A stretch of 64,000 nucleotides of DNA, from NCBI GenBank assembly GCA_019914995.1, contig CM034133.1, positions 1,922,001 through 1,986,000 on the forward strand. Direction: 5' to 3'. Each line of letters begins with the position of its first letter. Position 1 is the first letter of the stretch. The notes under the pieces are model-generated. The model did not search any database. It had not been told where the DNA came from and worked only from the letters and a program-made list of their open reading frames with translations. The stretch is from Acanthochlamys bracteata. Its lineage: Eukaryota; Streptophyta; Magnoliopsida; Pandanales; Velloziaceae. The position numbers and the translations under genes were made by a program. Positions 25,316 to 38,000 of the stretch are shown piece after piece.

Positions 25316-26234
25316 TGCTTTTTGCTAGTTTCTGGTGTTTCTTGAATGCAGAAACTCAAAAGAAAATCTATAAACTGTTAGTAAATAACCAAAAAAAAAC
25401 CAAAAATCTGCGGAAGAAGAACATACAATGATGATTGGTGAAAGGAGAAGAGAATTGGAAGAGTTTCGCTATCAGGGAGGGTGTGGTTCTGGTGATGAAA
25501 GCACGCGGAGGAAGAGTTCAAGAACCGAAAGTAAACGCCCACCTTGTTGTTGTTGTTGATTTTGACTTGGTTTTTTCGGCGGGAAGTTTTCAGCTGGGTT
25601 GCGAATGAATATTACACGCTGTAATTCCAGCTACGCCTGTGAAACCGAACCAAACCAAATCAAGTCAAATCAAATCAACTAGTCCGACATTCCTCAGCCA
25701 ACAAGATTAACCGACCCAAGGCCCAGTGTTTTTCTAAAACAGGTTTTAACCTGGATTCATTGACTACAGCTTCCAAGTTTCTAAGAATATACAAAGCGTC
25801 ACCATCATCATCGCGATTGTGAATATGACTCTGTGATGTTGGATCATTGAATTAGTCATCTTCGTCCAATAAAACAAATAGAAATTATTGTTTGGGCGTT
25901 TTTATTTATCAGAAATAATCTAAACCTAACTTTTAAAAGTAAAATTTTTAAAATGTATTATTGAATGAAAACAACTTTATAAAATAAATATAAAGACTAT
26001 CCTCAAATTTACTTATTTGATAAAAAACGTTGATGATCCAAATTGCTACCTCTCAATTTTCCAATTTATCTAACAGATCAAATTTATGGCCCATTTTAGA
26101 CTGAAGCCCTTAAAAATCTGTATGCCCAAAACAATCCAGCGTGAGCAAGTCATCATCGTTCAAGCTTCGGCTGAAGCTTTGAAGAACAAACAGACAGCAC
26201 CAGAGTGATTGATCAATCAAGCAATCAAACCACG
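25316..26234. other. Divergent promoter region between the LRR pseudokinase and UBL-LRR genes
   Basis: The start codons at 25315 (-) and 26235 (+) face away from each other, so both promoters lie here. An A/T-rich, MITE-like relic (about 25894-26030) lies between them, bounded by GCGTTTTTATTTATC and GATAAAAAACGT. Confidence 0.6.
25894..26030. mobile_element. Possible small MITE relic
   Basis: About 137 bp bounded by imperfect inverted ends (GGGCGTTTTTATTTATC versus TTTGATAAAAAACGT). There is no clean target duplication. It sits about 200 bp upstream of the UBL-LRR start codon. Confidence 0.35.
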
Positions 26235-29200
26235 ATGGAGGGAGGAGAAGAACCCACCGGTGGATCTTCTCCGGCTAAGATCACCGTTGACGTGAAGTTC
26301 GGCGGTCGGACTCTGTCTATTTCTATCTCACCGAGCTCCACCGTGCGTGATCTGAAATCGCTTCTTCAGCCACTCACCAATGTTCTCCCCCGCGGCCAGA
26401 AACTAATCTTCAAAGGTTCTCTCTGTAGTTCCCTCTTTCTCTTTCTAGATCTCTCTCTCTCTCTCTCTGTGGGGAGATTTGCATGATCGAGCCTGTAATA
26501 ATCGCTTTTCGCATGCTGCCAATTTTTTCGTGTTTGTGCGATCATACTCTTACCGTAGCGTGTGCGAAGTGGTGTTTAGATCAACGTGCGACTATGTGAG
26601 TGCCAGATTGATCTCGAAGGTGAATATTAGAAGCTTGAATATGCAAAGTAGCACGCTCGTGTTAAGTGGCAAATGTGATGATAAAACTCGTTGGATCGAT
26701 GTAAAACTTCAACTAGTACTCTGTTTGTAGATCATAGGATTGTGGAAGAGAGAGTTAGATGAAGTGAGACTTGAATATGTGTCTGAATTATTGATTTTCG
26801 AATTGGAGATTTGAGTCCAAAGTTCTTTGACATCTTTGTTGAAGACTGCCTGTCTTATAGTTGCTACTTTTGTTTGGTTCACAGATAGATGACCTGACTT
26901 TATAAAGCGCTTGTAGTTCACTAAAAGTGATTGGTATATAAGAAATTCATGTTTCTAAAATGTTTGAAAGAAGATCTAGAACTTGGATTATGTTGTAGCT
27001 GATTTTATGAAGTAGATATTAGGAGTATCTTATTGTGAGGTTCTGCTGTGGCAGGAAAGGTTCTAGCTGATGAAATGAGTTTAGAGACATCGCGAGCCAC
27101 AGAAGGCTCCAAAATAATGATGATAGCTTCCCAGGGTCTCCACCAGGGGGTAATTTGCATTTACTCATTTTCTGCAATTTTTGTTAAACAATGCTTAAAT
27201 ATGGTTAGCACCTTCAGATGGATTTTATTTTGCTACCAAATTTAGATGCTGCCATATAAATGAATGCTTAAAAATGAGAAAATAGTCATATGAGACCTTA
27301 TCCTTGCTTGAGACAATTTGTTGAACTATATCTATTTATCTTGCAAACAAGTATCCCATACCCCTGCTGTCTTTTACTCCTCAAAATTTTTTTCTAACTG
27401 CTGATTTACATCATAAGTATTTTTTTTATTTTGAATCCTAACACCTGTCATCCAGCTTAAGTGTAACTGGAGCCCTCCATCTTCTGTTTTACTCCTATAT
27501 TGATTACTGGGCATTATGATTCAGTAGTAAGCATAAAATCTTTTTTTTCCTTATTTCAGATTCTAGAACAGAACTATATCTTGATTCTTACAATTAAAGT
27601 AAAATTATTGCTGAACTATTTTCCTGAAGATACTAACGCCGATATTGGATCTAAGATGTTATCAACTTCAGTAAGTAAAGAAATTACATGTGCGGGTCAC
27701 AACAGGAATTTTACTTTGATACTTCTGTCTCTGTTGATCCAATATAATGTCAGTTGCTGAAATTTATTGGCCTTAAGATTTGACATGGATTTTGAACCAT
27801 GTTCTTCTTTGGTCTTGTGTGAATATGCTGCCTCTATATTGATGCAAATGCTATTACAGAAATATCCATTATCTTATCTTGATGCAAATGCTAAACCGAG
27901 CTTAAAAGGAAGTCCATAGGTAAGTTCTCTCAGTAAACGTATTGGTTCAAAGACTGTTGAAGGAACCTTAGACACAAATTTCCTAAAGCTTATTGTTTGT
28001 TCTACCTATATCCAGTTGCAGTGCTTTTCATGTCTGATGGTATATCACATACAAGTTTTACGTTCCAAATTTTGACAGACTAAAATGCAAGGTTGATCTT
28101 GTTGCTAACACATAGATTTTCATTAGGATGGCCCTATTACAAAGAGTAGAAATGCAGCAGCTGACATCAGAAAAACTATTAATATGAAGCAAAACCAGCA
28201 TGCTAAGATTGGGCCAACTCTTGATAAAAGTCGGTCAGCGCATTGGAGAATTACAGGTGTGGTGGCACTGTCAGAGTGCCAAATGAAGGTAAAACCTAAA
28301 AGGACCGGCTTGTTTGCTTTCTTGTTGTCACATAATGTATATATGTTAATTCTTTCTACACATGTCTACAGAAGTAAATACACACATGTAATAATTGGTG
28401 TAATATGACATAACATGATGGTAATTGCATGTATTGTACAGCTGTTCGATCATATAACAATTGTTGCCGTGCTGCTTAATCTTTGGCTCACAAAATGTCT
28501 GAGCAATTAAGCTGTTAATTCATACTTTGTATAGTCTACTGTGGATTATTTGTATGTCTTGGTAGTACATAGAAGTCATATCTTAGATTTCTTCAAGAAT
28601 TTTCTTAGTTCCTAATAAGCTCCTTTTCTGTGACCACTGCTATTATTTGATTCGGGTAATCAAGTTTTCTGTATTATGCATTTGATTTATTTATATATTT
28701 CAAACTTTCAATTCTTTTGATTATTTTAGTGAACAGGTAATCCCTGAAGAAGTCTGGGATTGTGGATCTTCTGCAAGAGTGTTGGATGTTAGCAACAATT
28801 TTATTGAACAAGTGCCAGCTAGAATTAGCTCTTTTAAAATCTTAAATGTATGCTCTTTTTCATTTGTTTTTGAGAAAATTTCTGGAATTATTTCTGAAAA
28901 TATTTCATCACTTCTTTTTATCAAGATCAGGCAATTTCCGAATTTCTACGTCTTGGTTCCAACCAATTTCTAAATTTTGCATCCCAATTTTACAGAAATT
29001 GATACTGGATACAAATGCTATACTTGATGATGGCATTAGCTGGGAAGGTCTCACGTCTTTGAAATGTTTAAGGGTGCTATCCCTTAACCAAAACCAGTGA
29101 GTGCTACTGTTCCATATCAACTTAAAAAAGTATCTTCTTAGAATAATCTTACTTTCCAATACAATAATTTAAACAGAGGATGGATATGTAAATTTTACAA

Positions 29201-31270
29201 ATTTGTTAATAAAGGGTGAATAAGCAATTGTTGGTGCTTCCTGATTACTAATCTGAGTAATAATCTTCTTCGGGCTGTTAAAACTATATATCTTCCCTGT
29301 TGGGCAGGTTAGCAAGTATGCCATCTACACTTGGAAAATTAACCTCTCTCACTGAACTTCGCATAGCAAACAATAAGCTTACCAGCTTACCAACTGAAGT
29401 GGGATGCCTGCACCTGCTTCAAATATTGAAGGCAGGGCATAACAGGTACATATGTTAAAAGTAACTATCCCTTTCTTGCCTTAATATTGCTCTATGTATC
29501 TATAACTTTTAATCCTAAAACAGAAGTAACAAATCAGTAGAGATCTTGGTACGTTGTCCAAGCCAAGTCCTCTAGCTTCTTGAATCACTGGTTGAAACTC
29601 ATGTTTAGCATTTGTTTTCTCTTACTTGTTGAAGGATTCTTTTTTTATAGATAGGTAGTTTAGCCTTGTTTGTTCCTACGTTTTTGTAATTTATTCTTGT
29701 CTTTACTGGTTGGGAGATTGTTGCTTCAGCTCAACAATAGAATTACTATCTGCTCTTATGCTTTGCCTACTGTATGACTTGCCTACAATTATAGTGTAGC
29801 TTTTATCAATTTGGACTTAGCGATTGGTCCTCCCTTATATTTTCAGAATCAGCTTCTTGCCTTCATCAATTGGGAATTGCTCTTCTCTTTTGGAGGTACT
29901 TTTCTTAATGTTGAACTGCTCAAACTATAAAGATTCACACTGCAGCAATTTATATTCAAAAGCAATACAACTAAATACTACATATGACTCATGTGCTTTC
30001 CTTATGAACTGGATGCAGGTTGATTTATCGTCTAACCTTTTGGTTGACTTGCCAGATACATTTGGAAGCCTAAAGCATCTTAAGGTCCTTTTTTTCTTAG
30101 TGTGTTGTCATCAAATTGTTCATGCATTTGCGTTCTCTGGACCTTTTTCTGTAGTTTATGACAAACTGCTGCTCATTTATGTTTGATTTTCTTAATCTGA
30201 TATACCAATTTCTATGTTGTAGAAAAATAAATGATTTACTCGGGACCTATTCTGAAATTGGAAGTTTCCATAGTATAGATTTGATATCAAGGAAAATATC
30301 ATCAAGAGCTTTGTGATTCTTGTTCGTAAAAACTATATTTAGGCATAAGATTACAGGCCTAGGATGCTTTGCATGCTAAAAACGTAATGGATCTTTGATT
30401 TATTGTAAGTTGCTAAATCTAAGAATCAACCTACTTGACTTCATATCATGAGTTGAAGCTTGGGGCTGTGCAGCTATAATTCTTAATTGAATCATTCTTT
30501 GAAATATGATCGCTCCAGATACACTGCTCATGTTTTCTTGTTAGTGAGTTGTTAAGCTTTGATCCTCATAATTCATACCAGCTCAATTTCTGGCTAGTTT
30601 TACAACATGCAGTAGGATTCTGTTTTGACCGTCAATCTCTCTTGAATGGTAGCCAAGATGGGTCATTTGAATTGCATTTTTCATCCAGTTATTTTGATGT
30701 ATATGCATGGTCTAAGTAGAATCTGCCCTTATGAACTTGTTTATACTTTCTGGTTAGCATATGTTACGAAGAGATGCCATAATGTATATGATCGATTCCT
30801 TTTATTTAACACAGGCCTTGCACCTTAGCAATAATGGTCTGAAATCTCTCCCCTCAACATTATTCAAAATGTGCTCAGAACTCTCAGTACTTGATCTACA
30901 TGGCACAGAAATTACAAACGATATTCTCCGCCAGGTATATTGTGTTAGTTTAGCAGTAGGTTTGGTGGTGGTTAAGTGGTTGTACATACAAAAGCAATTT
31001 GATTATTGATGTGCCAAAATGATACTGATTCTGCTGATTGGATCTTGAAACAGCTGAATTCATGACTGGTCATTTCATTTGAAATGGCATTGAGACAAAT
31101 AGTCTCAACATACTGATGTTTCTGTTTTATTTCATTTTTAATAGATTGAGGGATGGCAAGACTTTGACGAGCAACGCAGGTCTAAGCACCAAAAGCAACT
31201 CGACTTTCGTGTTGGGTCTGCAGGCATTTTCGATGAAGGGGCAGATGATAACAGGCAAAATAGGCGTTAG
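26235..31270 (+). CDS. Ubiquitin-like domain plus LRR protein, At2g30105-like
   Basis: Ten exons (26235-26415, 27055-27149, 28127-28288, 28737-28847, 28996-29096, 29308-29445, 29847-29895, 30019-30084, 30815-30934, 31145-31270) give 382 residues. Residues about 16-75 form a ubiquitin-like fold (KITVDVKFGGRTLSISI; GQKLIFKGKVL). From about residue 150, short LRRs of the intracellular type follow (LTELRIANNKLTSLPTEVG; VDLSSNLLVDLPDTFGSLK). The tail contains IEGWQDFDEQRRSKHQKQLD, which is characteristic of this family. It resembles Arabidopsis At2g30105, whose function is not established; a role near the ubiquitin system is a guess from the domain. An earlier in-frame GTG at 26205 was not used, because the first ATG precedes the UBL. 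Intron 1 carries a CT microsatellite (about 26450-26468). Confidence 0.9.
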
Positions 31271-31570
31271 AGTTCTTCGCAATTTACATTACCCATAACT
31301 TATTCTGGAGATTTGCCACGGGACTCGGGTGTAAGCAAATGGAATTTGATGATTGTTCCTTGTAATGAGGTCTTTTTGACCATTCAATATCCATCTTCTA
31401 AAACTCAAACAGCTTGGTGTTTTTGTAATATCTTAAAAAGCAGCAGCTTACTCGACAATCAATCTCCATCTGAAGTTCTGAACTGGTGAATTATCTCTAT
31501 GATATACTAGCTTTCAGCTTCTAACTCTTTTGATCGAAGATTAGCATGAGAGAAGAGACGAATAGGCAAT

Positions 31571-32881
31571 CTATGAGAATTCTTTACGAGTCAACCTCTT
31601 TCCCGAGTGCATCATTCTCCACATAAATGCGTCCTTAAGTACCGCGAAAAGAATCACCTCGCCAGCAGCTGACTGGTAAGCTACGTCTCCGTACTCACTC
31701 AAGATGCTCATGAGTTTAGGGTTGAAGCTAAGTTTCATTGTCCAGTGCTTTCATGCCAGGTCCTGTTAGCACCCAAATTTCATAGGATGCTTCATAACCG
31801 ATTCCATGCATGGAACATGCAGCTAACAATCCTTTCCACACGAAAAACTTGCAAATATTTCTGCACGGCGATGCAGTTTTATACAATCTTCCCCTCATGT
31901 AAATCCATGGAAACCACGGAAATTTTTACCAGCTCTTGTTAACCCATGCAGGAATCCCAGAAAATATTAAGGAACACGATACTTGTGTATTTGAATAAAG
32001 CCTAAATCTCTATCCTTGTCTCTTCCAAAGATGATATAGACGACCTTGAACGTCCTTGACGAGTTGTTGTATCTACTACCAAGGATTGCCTTAAATTTGC
32101 CATAATCCAGATTTGCATTCTCTTAGGGCGTGTTTCAAATGCCCATAACTCCACTTTCTTCCGCCAGATTTTAAGTTCCGAACAGTTCCTATGTTTCAAT
32201 TATATAAAAAACTCAGAACTCCACTTCCACATACGGAACTCCAGTTTCAACTTTTTTATTTATACACTTTTCAATACAATTATATCTTTCAATTTTTAAC
32301 ACACTTTTAAAATCTATTGAAACACAAATACTAAACTCCACTTCTACTTTATTTTTTAAAAAATTTTACTTCCTACTTTTTATTTTTACGAAACTCAGTT
32401 ACGGTCATTTGAAACACGCCTTTATCTGACCATGTTGAATAAGAGAAGTAAGTTTCCATGTTGATTCTTCGACTGAATTGGTGAGATGAAGATTCAAATT
32501 TGTTCTTGCGTGACAATCCGCACAGAAGTAAACAGTGGCATGAGGGAAGCGCACTAGGCACCTCTACTGTATTTGAAGGATCAGTAAACGGAGAAAAGAA
32601 GTACGGACCCTTAGCTTCTTCCGCGATGCTGTACACACTCCACTCATGTAAACAAGTTGCAACCTGAAGTTCCCAACTTGAGAAGCAGCATAAAGGAGGT
32701 TGCACTATTGTTTGCACACGGTCATGAAAGCTATAAAGAGGCGAGAATTTGATAGCCTTGACAAGATGTTGACGAGGCTGTGGTTTGGAAGATATGCTCC
32801 TGGTTTGGGTGAAACTGCTTTCTGCTTATTTGACGAACAAGGCATGAGATGATCAGAAGTTCCGCATAGCCGCTTTGCCAT
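31571..32881 (-). pseudogene. F-box protein pseudogene interrupted by a MITE
   Basis: From the ATG at 32881 the minus strand reads MAKRLCGTSDHLM..., then a recognisable F-box (LPNHSLVNILSRLSNSRLF... VCKQ) in which TAG replaces the usual Trp codon after VCKQ. Coding-like sequence continues in a shifted frame (EEAKGPYFFSPFTDP; SALPSCHCLLLCG) up to the MITE at 32126-32421. Beyond the MITE, DYGKFKAILGSRYNN...SRTFKVVYIIF and YEIWVLTGPG resemble the C-terminal F-box-associated domain. After another frame change, a stretch of at least 55 codons ends GKRLTRKEFS at 31571. F-box proteins select targets for SCF ubiquitin ligases; this one can no longer do so. The subfamily is not identified. Confidence 0.65.
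32126..32421. mobile_element. Tourist-like MITE inside the F-box relic
   Basis: The 296-bp element begins GGGCGTGTTTCAAATG and ends CATTTGAAACACGCCT, near-perfect inverted repeats of 15 bases. TTA flanks both sides (32123-32125 and 32422-32424). A 3-bp TTA duplication and GGG/C-type ends fit the PIF/Harbinger (Tourist) class. Confidence 0.75.
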
Positions 32882-35075
32882 CACTTCTTTCGTCAGTCAG
32901 CAGGACCTGAGACTGAGAAGAAAAAAACAAAGATAAATCCAGAAAAAAGGAAGAATAAGAAACTTGGAAAATTCAAGGCCTCTACTCTCCCTCCTAACCG
33001 CCATATTTACTATCTATAAAAAGTAAAAGTAGAAAATAAAAGAAGTAAAATTAATCAAAAGAAAGGAAATAAGTGACTAAGTCAGAAAACTCTTAATTTG
33101 AAATTCAACTGGGATCTTTTTATTCCAATATTTAATAGCAAAACACTTTCCAAAGTTATAAGAGCGAAAACATAACGACAAGTTTGAAATTCACAACAAA
33201 AAGTTTCAGAATAATTAAGGATTCTGAAATCTGATAAGCTTTTGCTGTAGTCTTCTGCCCTCTCCAGCTGCAATACCAAATCAGATCTCGATAGCAAGAT
33301 ATCAAGCGCCCACTGGACGGACTCCGGTAGGCTTGCTAAGCTCAACTGCACAGAATTGCAGTGCTTCCATCCTTCCACAGATCTCAAGGACACGCCATCA
33401 ATCATACCTTTGCCTTTGTTTCCAATGGTATTTATCCAAGTGCTACAAAGTGTATCAATTTAAGAAGTTCTATGGAAGTGAGTGCTGAGCATTGTTATTG
33501 GCTTTCGCAAATTAACTTGAAGAGGGAAGATAACACAGTCACTTCTTACATTGATCACTTAGATAAAAAGAAGAAAGAAATGATACATTGCATTCATAAT
33601 GTTCTTTACCAGAATTGTGATTGTACTCAATTTTGCTCTTAAGCTACCATTACATATATATTGTCTTCAAGATTAATTACATACAGCTCGTTACAAGTTG
33701 GTCATCATTTATAATATGTTGAAAAACAACTAAGATACAACGGGAAGGATCCTAAGCCAATCAAACTAAGCACACAATTAAATCCTGCATTAACAATTAT
33801 AAACATAAAGAATTGTGTATGGCCAAAGCATAGATCTAGTTCATAGATAATTGAGAAGCTGGATTTAAGGTAAGACGCAGATCAAGATACCACTCACAAC
33901 ATACCAGAAGAAACCAGTACGACATAGTTCACAATCTTAACCTAATGACACAGTCGTAAACCTCAAACTTGTGCATGGGAACTGCATGAAAAACAAACAA
34001 TTAGGTATTTTCAGATGGAAAAGGAACTAGCATAAAAAGAATGACTGTATAAGAAGCGATATAAGCACTCAAAACAAACTGCCTCATCAGGTTCTTTATA
34101 GCGTCTGAAGAGTGTGTTCCCCTTCCCAACATTAATTGGAATTAGAATCCAAGAGTCGAAACAATAAAGTGCAGCGAGTTCGTTAACAGAACAAGTACTC
34201 TAAATGATCCTCTGCAGCAAAGCAAATTAACTCAAAACGACTTAATAGATTAGACCCCTTTGATGAATAACAACTAATTCACTGGATTCTATCTTCGAAT
34301 CAAAAGACGACGTTATTGTCACATCACTGCGCTCATTTGCACCATACAATATAGCTACAAATGCAAGAAAATTCCAGATTAAGAGTTGCTGAGTCGAACA
34401 CTGTCAAATCTAAATTGCTTGCTAAAGTGACAGATCAAACCTATATAACAAGCACATGATTTTATTTTATTTTTTTAACTAACAAACATGTCTATGATCT
34501 TAACCAACTCGCATGCCGAAAATCAAGCGCATCTAGCATGAAATTTCAAGAAAAATAAAATGGGTTGGCTACTTGGCTTGATTATTCTAGGCAAGTTGTC
34601 TTAAAAGTATCACTGGCAGCTTTAAGAATATCCACTATTGACGAAATTCTAAATCCAGGTTGCATCTGCTACAAGTCTTCAAGGCTGCAGTTATACACAA
34701 TCCGTTCCAATGTTTTGCGAACTTTACCAGCTATAAGAAGTGCACGAGCCAAATTTCTCAGAAACCTCATGAAGTTCTACTATACAACTGAGGCATAAAC
34801 CAAAGCTCATGGAATCTTTACTTATACTTCTTTTTTTTTCACTTCAAGAATTATCTTATCCCATTTATGTTACAAAAAAAAAAAAGAACGGAGAAAAGTA
34901 AAAAAAACTGCCACCTTACAATTCACTCACAGAAGTGGTACAGTTGCCTCTTCAATCATCCCTATGAGCTTACATACATGTTTAAACATTTCCTAGGTGC
35001 TAACATGTATAGGTGAAAATTATATTGTGTAAGAAAAATAACATGTTAACGTATTAAACACGTAGCCTTTCTTGC
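32882..35075. other. Region between the F-box relic and REC8, no recognised gene
   Basis: The right end is the REC8 3' untranslated region. An open frame on the minus strand (33082-33405) contains a coding-like stretch (SLASLPESVQWALDILLSR) but no known domain. I could not build a gene here. Poly(A)-like runs occur near 34870. Confidence 0.5.
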
Positions 35076-38000
35076 TTACATCTTGGGACCCCTGGAGATG
35101 AAGATATCTGCAAAAGGCTCTCTCTGTCTGACCTTTAGAAAAGCGCATGTAGCTAAAACTGCAAAATCCGTGACATTATGAGAATCCGCTTCAATCAATC
35201 ATCAGAATAATCAAATATGTTATATATATAAAAGTAGACATACTATAAAGACAAAATTGCCATAGATTTAGTTTCCAAATCAAAATTCTAGTCTGCAAGA
35301 CTGCAAGTTATTAGATTTTCTTATACTACGTCCAAAAAGTGTAATACCACATGTCTGGTAAAATAGCTGTGCAGCCTTTTTCCTGCTCATGCCTGAAGCT
35401 AGCTGCTCTAGTGACTCAACTTGCGGTGCACCAGGTGTATCAAAATGCAACTTAAGATGCCTGCAGAAGATGCTCGACAATAATAATAAATTTAATCAAG
35501 TCATGAACCATGTACATAGGCTACTCTTTTCTTGTGATCACAGAAATATTTTTGACTTACGTGCGTATGGACTGAGTGATCTTGTCAGTAGATGGGTCGG
35601 GGATGGATTGATGTGGTGTTTGTGTTGGACCTGATTCCTCCATCAGCTCTGTAATATTTCAAATGCATGAAGGCAATAGTTAGTCCCTCGTTTGTGCTTT
35701 TCAAGTTTATCAGAATGAATATTGACACTAATGTCATGCATTATGATATGCAAGAAAATTCAAAGTTTTTGGTTCTTACATACCGAAGTCTTGGGTTGGT
35801 CCAGTTTCTGATATCCTTCTGATCTTAAAGTCTCTCACACTTTGTTCCAGAGGAAATTCCTCTTCAACTGTATCAAGGTTCCCCAAGCCAGTTCTCGATG
35901 AAGATGGCTGCCTTTTCTTTGATCTATGAAAAGGGATGAATTAGACTACTCTAGTAACGAACATATTTCTCAAATTGATAGAACAAATTAACAAAATGGC
36001 TAGCAGTTATTACTGTCTAACATAGGATTTGTACCAATCTGTTAACAGAAAGAAGACTACCATCCCTCATCCCAGTCTAATTTATAACACCCACAAACAA
36101 ACTTCATTGAGCAATACTTTTCCACTCACCTTATGGTAGGTAAGGGTAGTTCTGGTTCCAACTGCATAAAACTGTTCCCAGAACCCGAGCTTGAAATAGA
36201 CCTTGATCTTGAGCTTTGACCTGTAGATAACACAATTAAATATACAAATACAAGACAGAGGGCACCCAAAACAAAAAAAGACAGCAGTTACCAGGGCTCC
36301 CTGGAGTCACAAATTGGTTGGCAAATAGATCCTCATTCATGCCCTCAAAGACCACATTGTCCAGGTTCCCCCGTAGCTTTTCAATGGAGATATCTTCCGG
36401 CAACGACTCCATCTGGTCACGAGGGGCTTCTGGAGACTACAGTTGAATACATACAGGCTAATTAAGTCAAACATGAACGGTACAATAAAGAGGTGCAATT
36501 CAGCAGATGGGCATACAGTTTGATTCAGTTCCTCAGGTGGTGAATGTGATTTGCGTATGCAAACTTCTGGCGAGGGTGTTGCTCCTTCATACAAGTATTA
36601 CATCATTAGTAAGTTTGGGCATATATAAGCTCTTTACAATGGCATAAATACCTGATGAGGAACTTGCTCCAGAACATAGGTCATTATATTTCCTCCATAA
36701 CTCCATCAGAGGAGCTGGATACCGCACTTCATCTGGAAAGCTATCTATACTAGAGAGCAGTGCTACTGGTGGCAGATCCATGAGATTGCCAATCTTCGTA
36801 GACAGAATAGGATTTTTTAGCTGCAAATCAATAGGAGAATAGTAAGTTGCACTGAGTAAACTAGTTAAAACAGCAGATACATTAAGTTCCTTCTAAAACA
36901 TCACCAAGATCTACCTTAATATTTCTTCTCCTTTTCTTAATAATGTTTGAAGCATCCCGAAGCCAAGATTGGTAGATATTACCAGGAATCATTATTTGCT
37001 CGTCATCTATTACCATAGTAGAGAAATTTCGACGTGCCTTTCTCTTTGCAAGTTGTTTTCTGCGCGAGTTCGGGACCTGTTAAGTATACAGATCAGGTTA
37101 GAGTTAAGATAGTATATCTTCCTTCTATATCTGGCTATCAACGTAGTGATGAGTTACCTGTTGGCCTTGTTGTCCTGCAAAAATGTTCCTGATTCCTTCT
37201 TCTACTACAGTTAAACAAGGAATGCAACTTCAGCAGATTGAAGTAACTCACTCTTAGGAGATAGAAATAAATCAAAGAAGAATCAATAGCATTCTTATAA
37301 AACATCAAATAAGCTACTGAAATTGTGCATTTTTTCAGTGAGTTTCTATATTATGTGCACCTAAAAGGAAAAATAACTGAAAACCTTTTGGTGAATCTTC
37401 TGTTGGAGGGGCATAGGCTATGTCACTGGAAGGAGCTTCTGGGTGTTCATGAGGAGAAGATGGTATGAGAGTGGATGGCGCTTGTGGTTGCTCATGTGCA
37501 TTTATGTTGTACCCAGTTTCATCTTCTTCTTCTTGTAAGTCAAACCTGAAAAAATGTAAAGTACAATATAGCAACGTCATATGCTCAGAAGGAGAAAAAT
37601 GATCATCTACCATCTGAAAGCAATGCAACCAGCAAATCCATGCACGCCGCAAAGGGGCATTTGATATAGTCTAATATGAAGCCCCCCCAGGACACAAACA
37701 TTGATCACTAAATTAATTGAAGCAATTTGTTGAAAATAGGAACACAATCGACAATCTTCCTGATCCATGCAATTACAGAAAGCATTATCATCTAATAATA
37801 CTAACAACAGAAATGGTGTTTGTGTTAGTAGCAGTTCCTTGAATTATTGAATTAGCTTATTCATATGGAGGAACATCCTCCCTACCAAATCAGTGACGAG
37901 GAACAAGTATTAGCAACAGCATCAACTGGTACAAAACCTTTACCAATCTTTACGAGAAAGGTGAGTTAGTCTGACAGTCAGCTTATGGTTTATTTTCCAG

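Noticed and set aside
26205..26234. Upstream GTG start extending the UBL-LRR protein by ten residues
   Set aside because: Plant genes rarely start at GTG, and the ATG at 26235 sits just before the conserved domain.
32373..32717. One continuous 114-codon minus-strand protein
   Set aside because: Its C-terminal part reads into the MITE, and its N-terminal part is a shifted frame of the F-box relic.
34565..34798. 77-codon plus-strand frame near the REC8 3' end
   Set aside because: It starts without an ATG, has no domain and lies in non-coding sequence.
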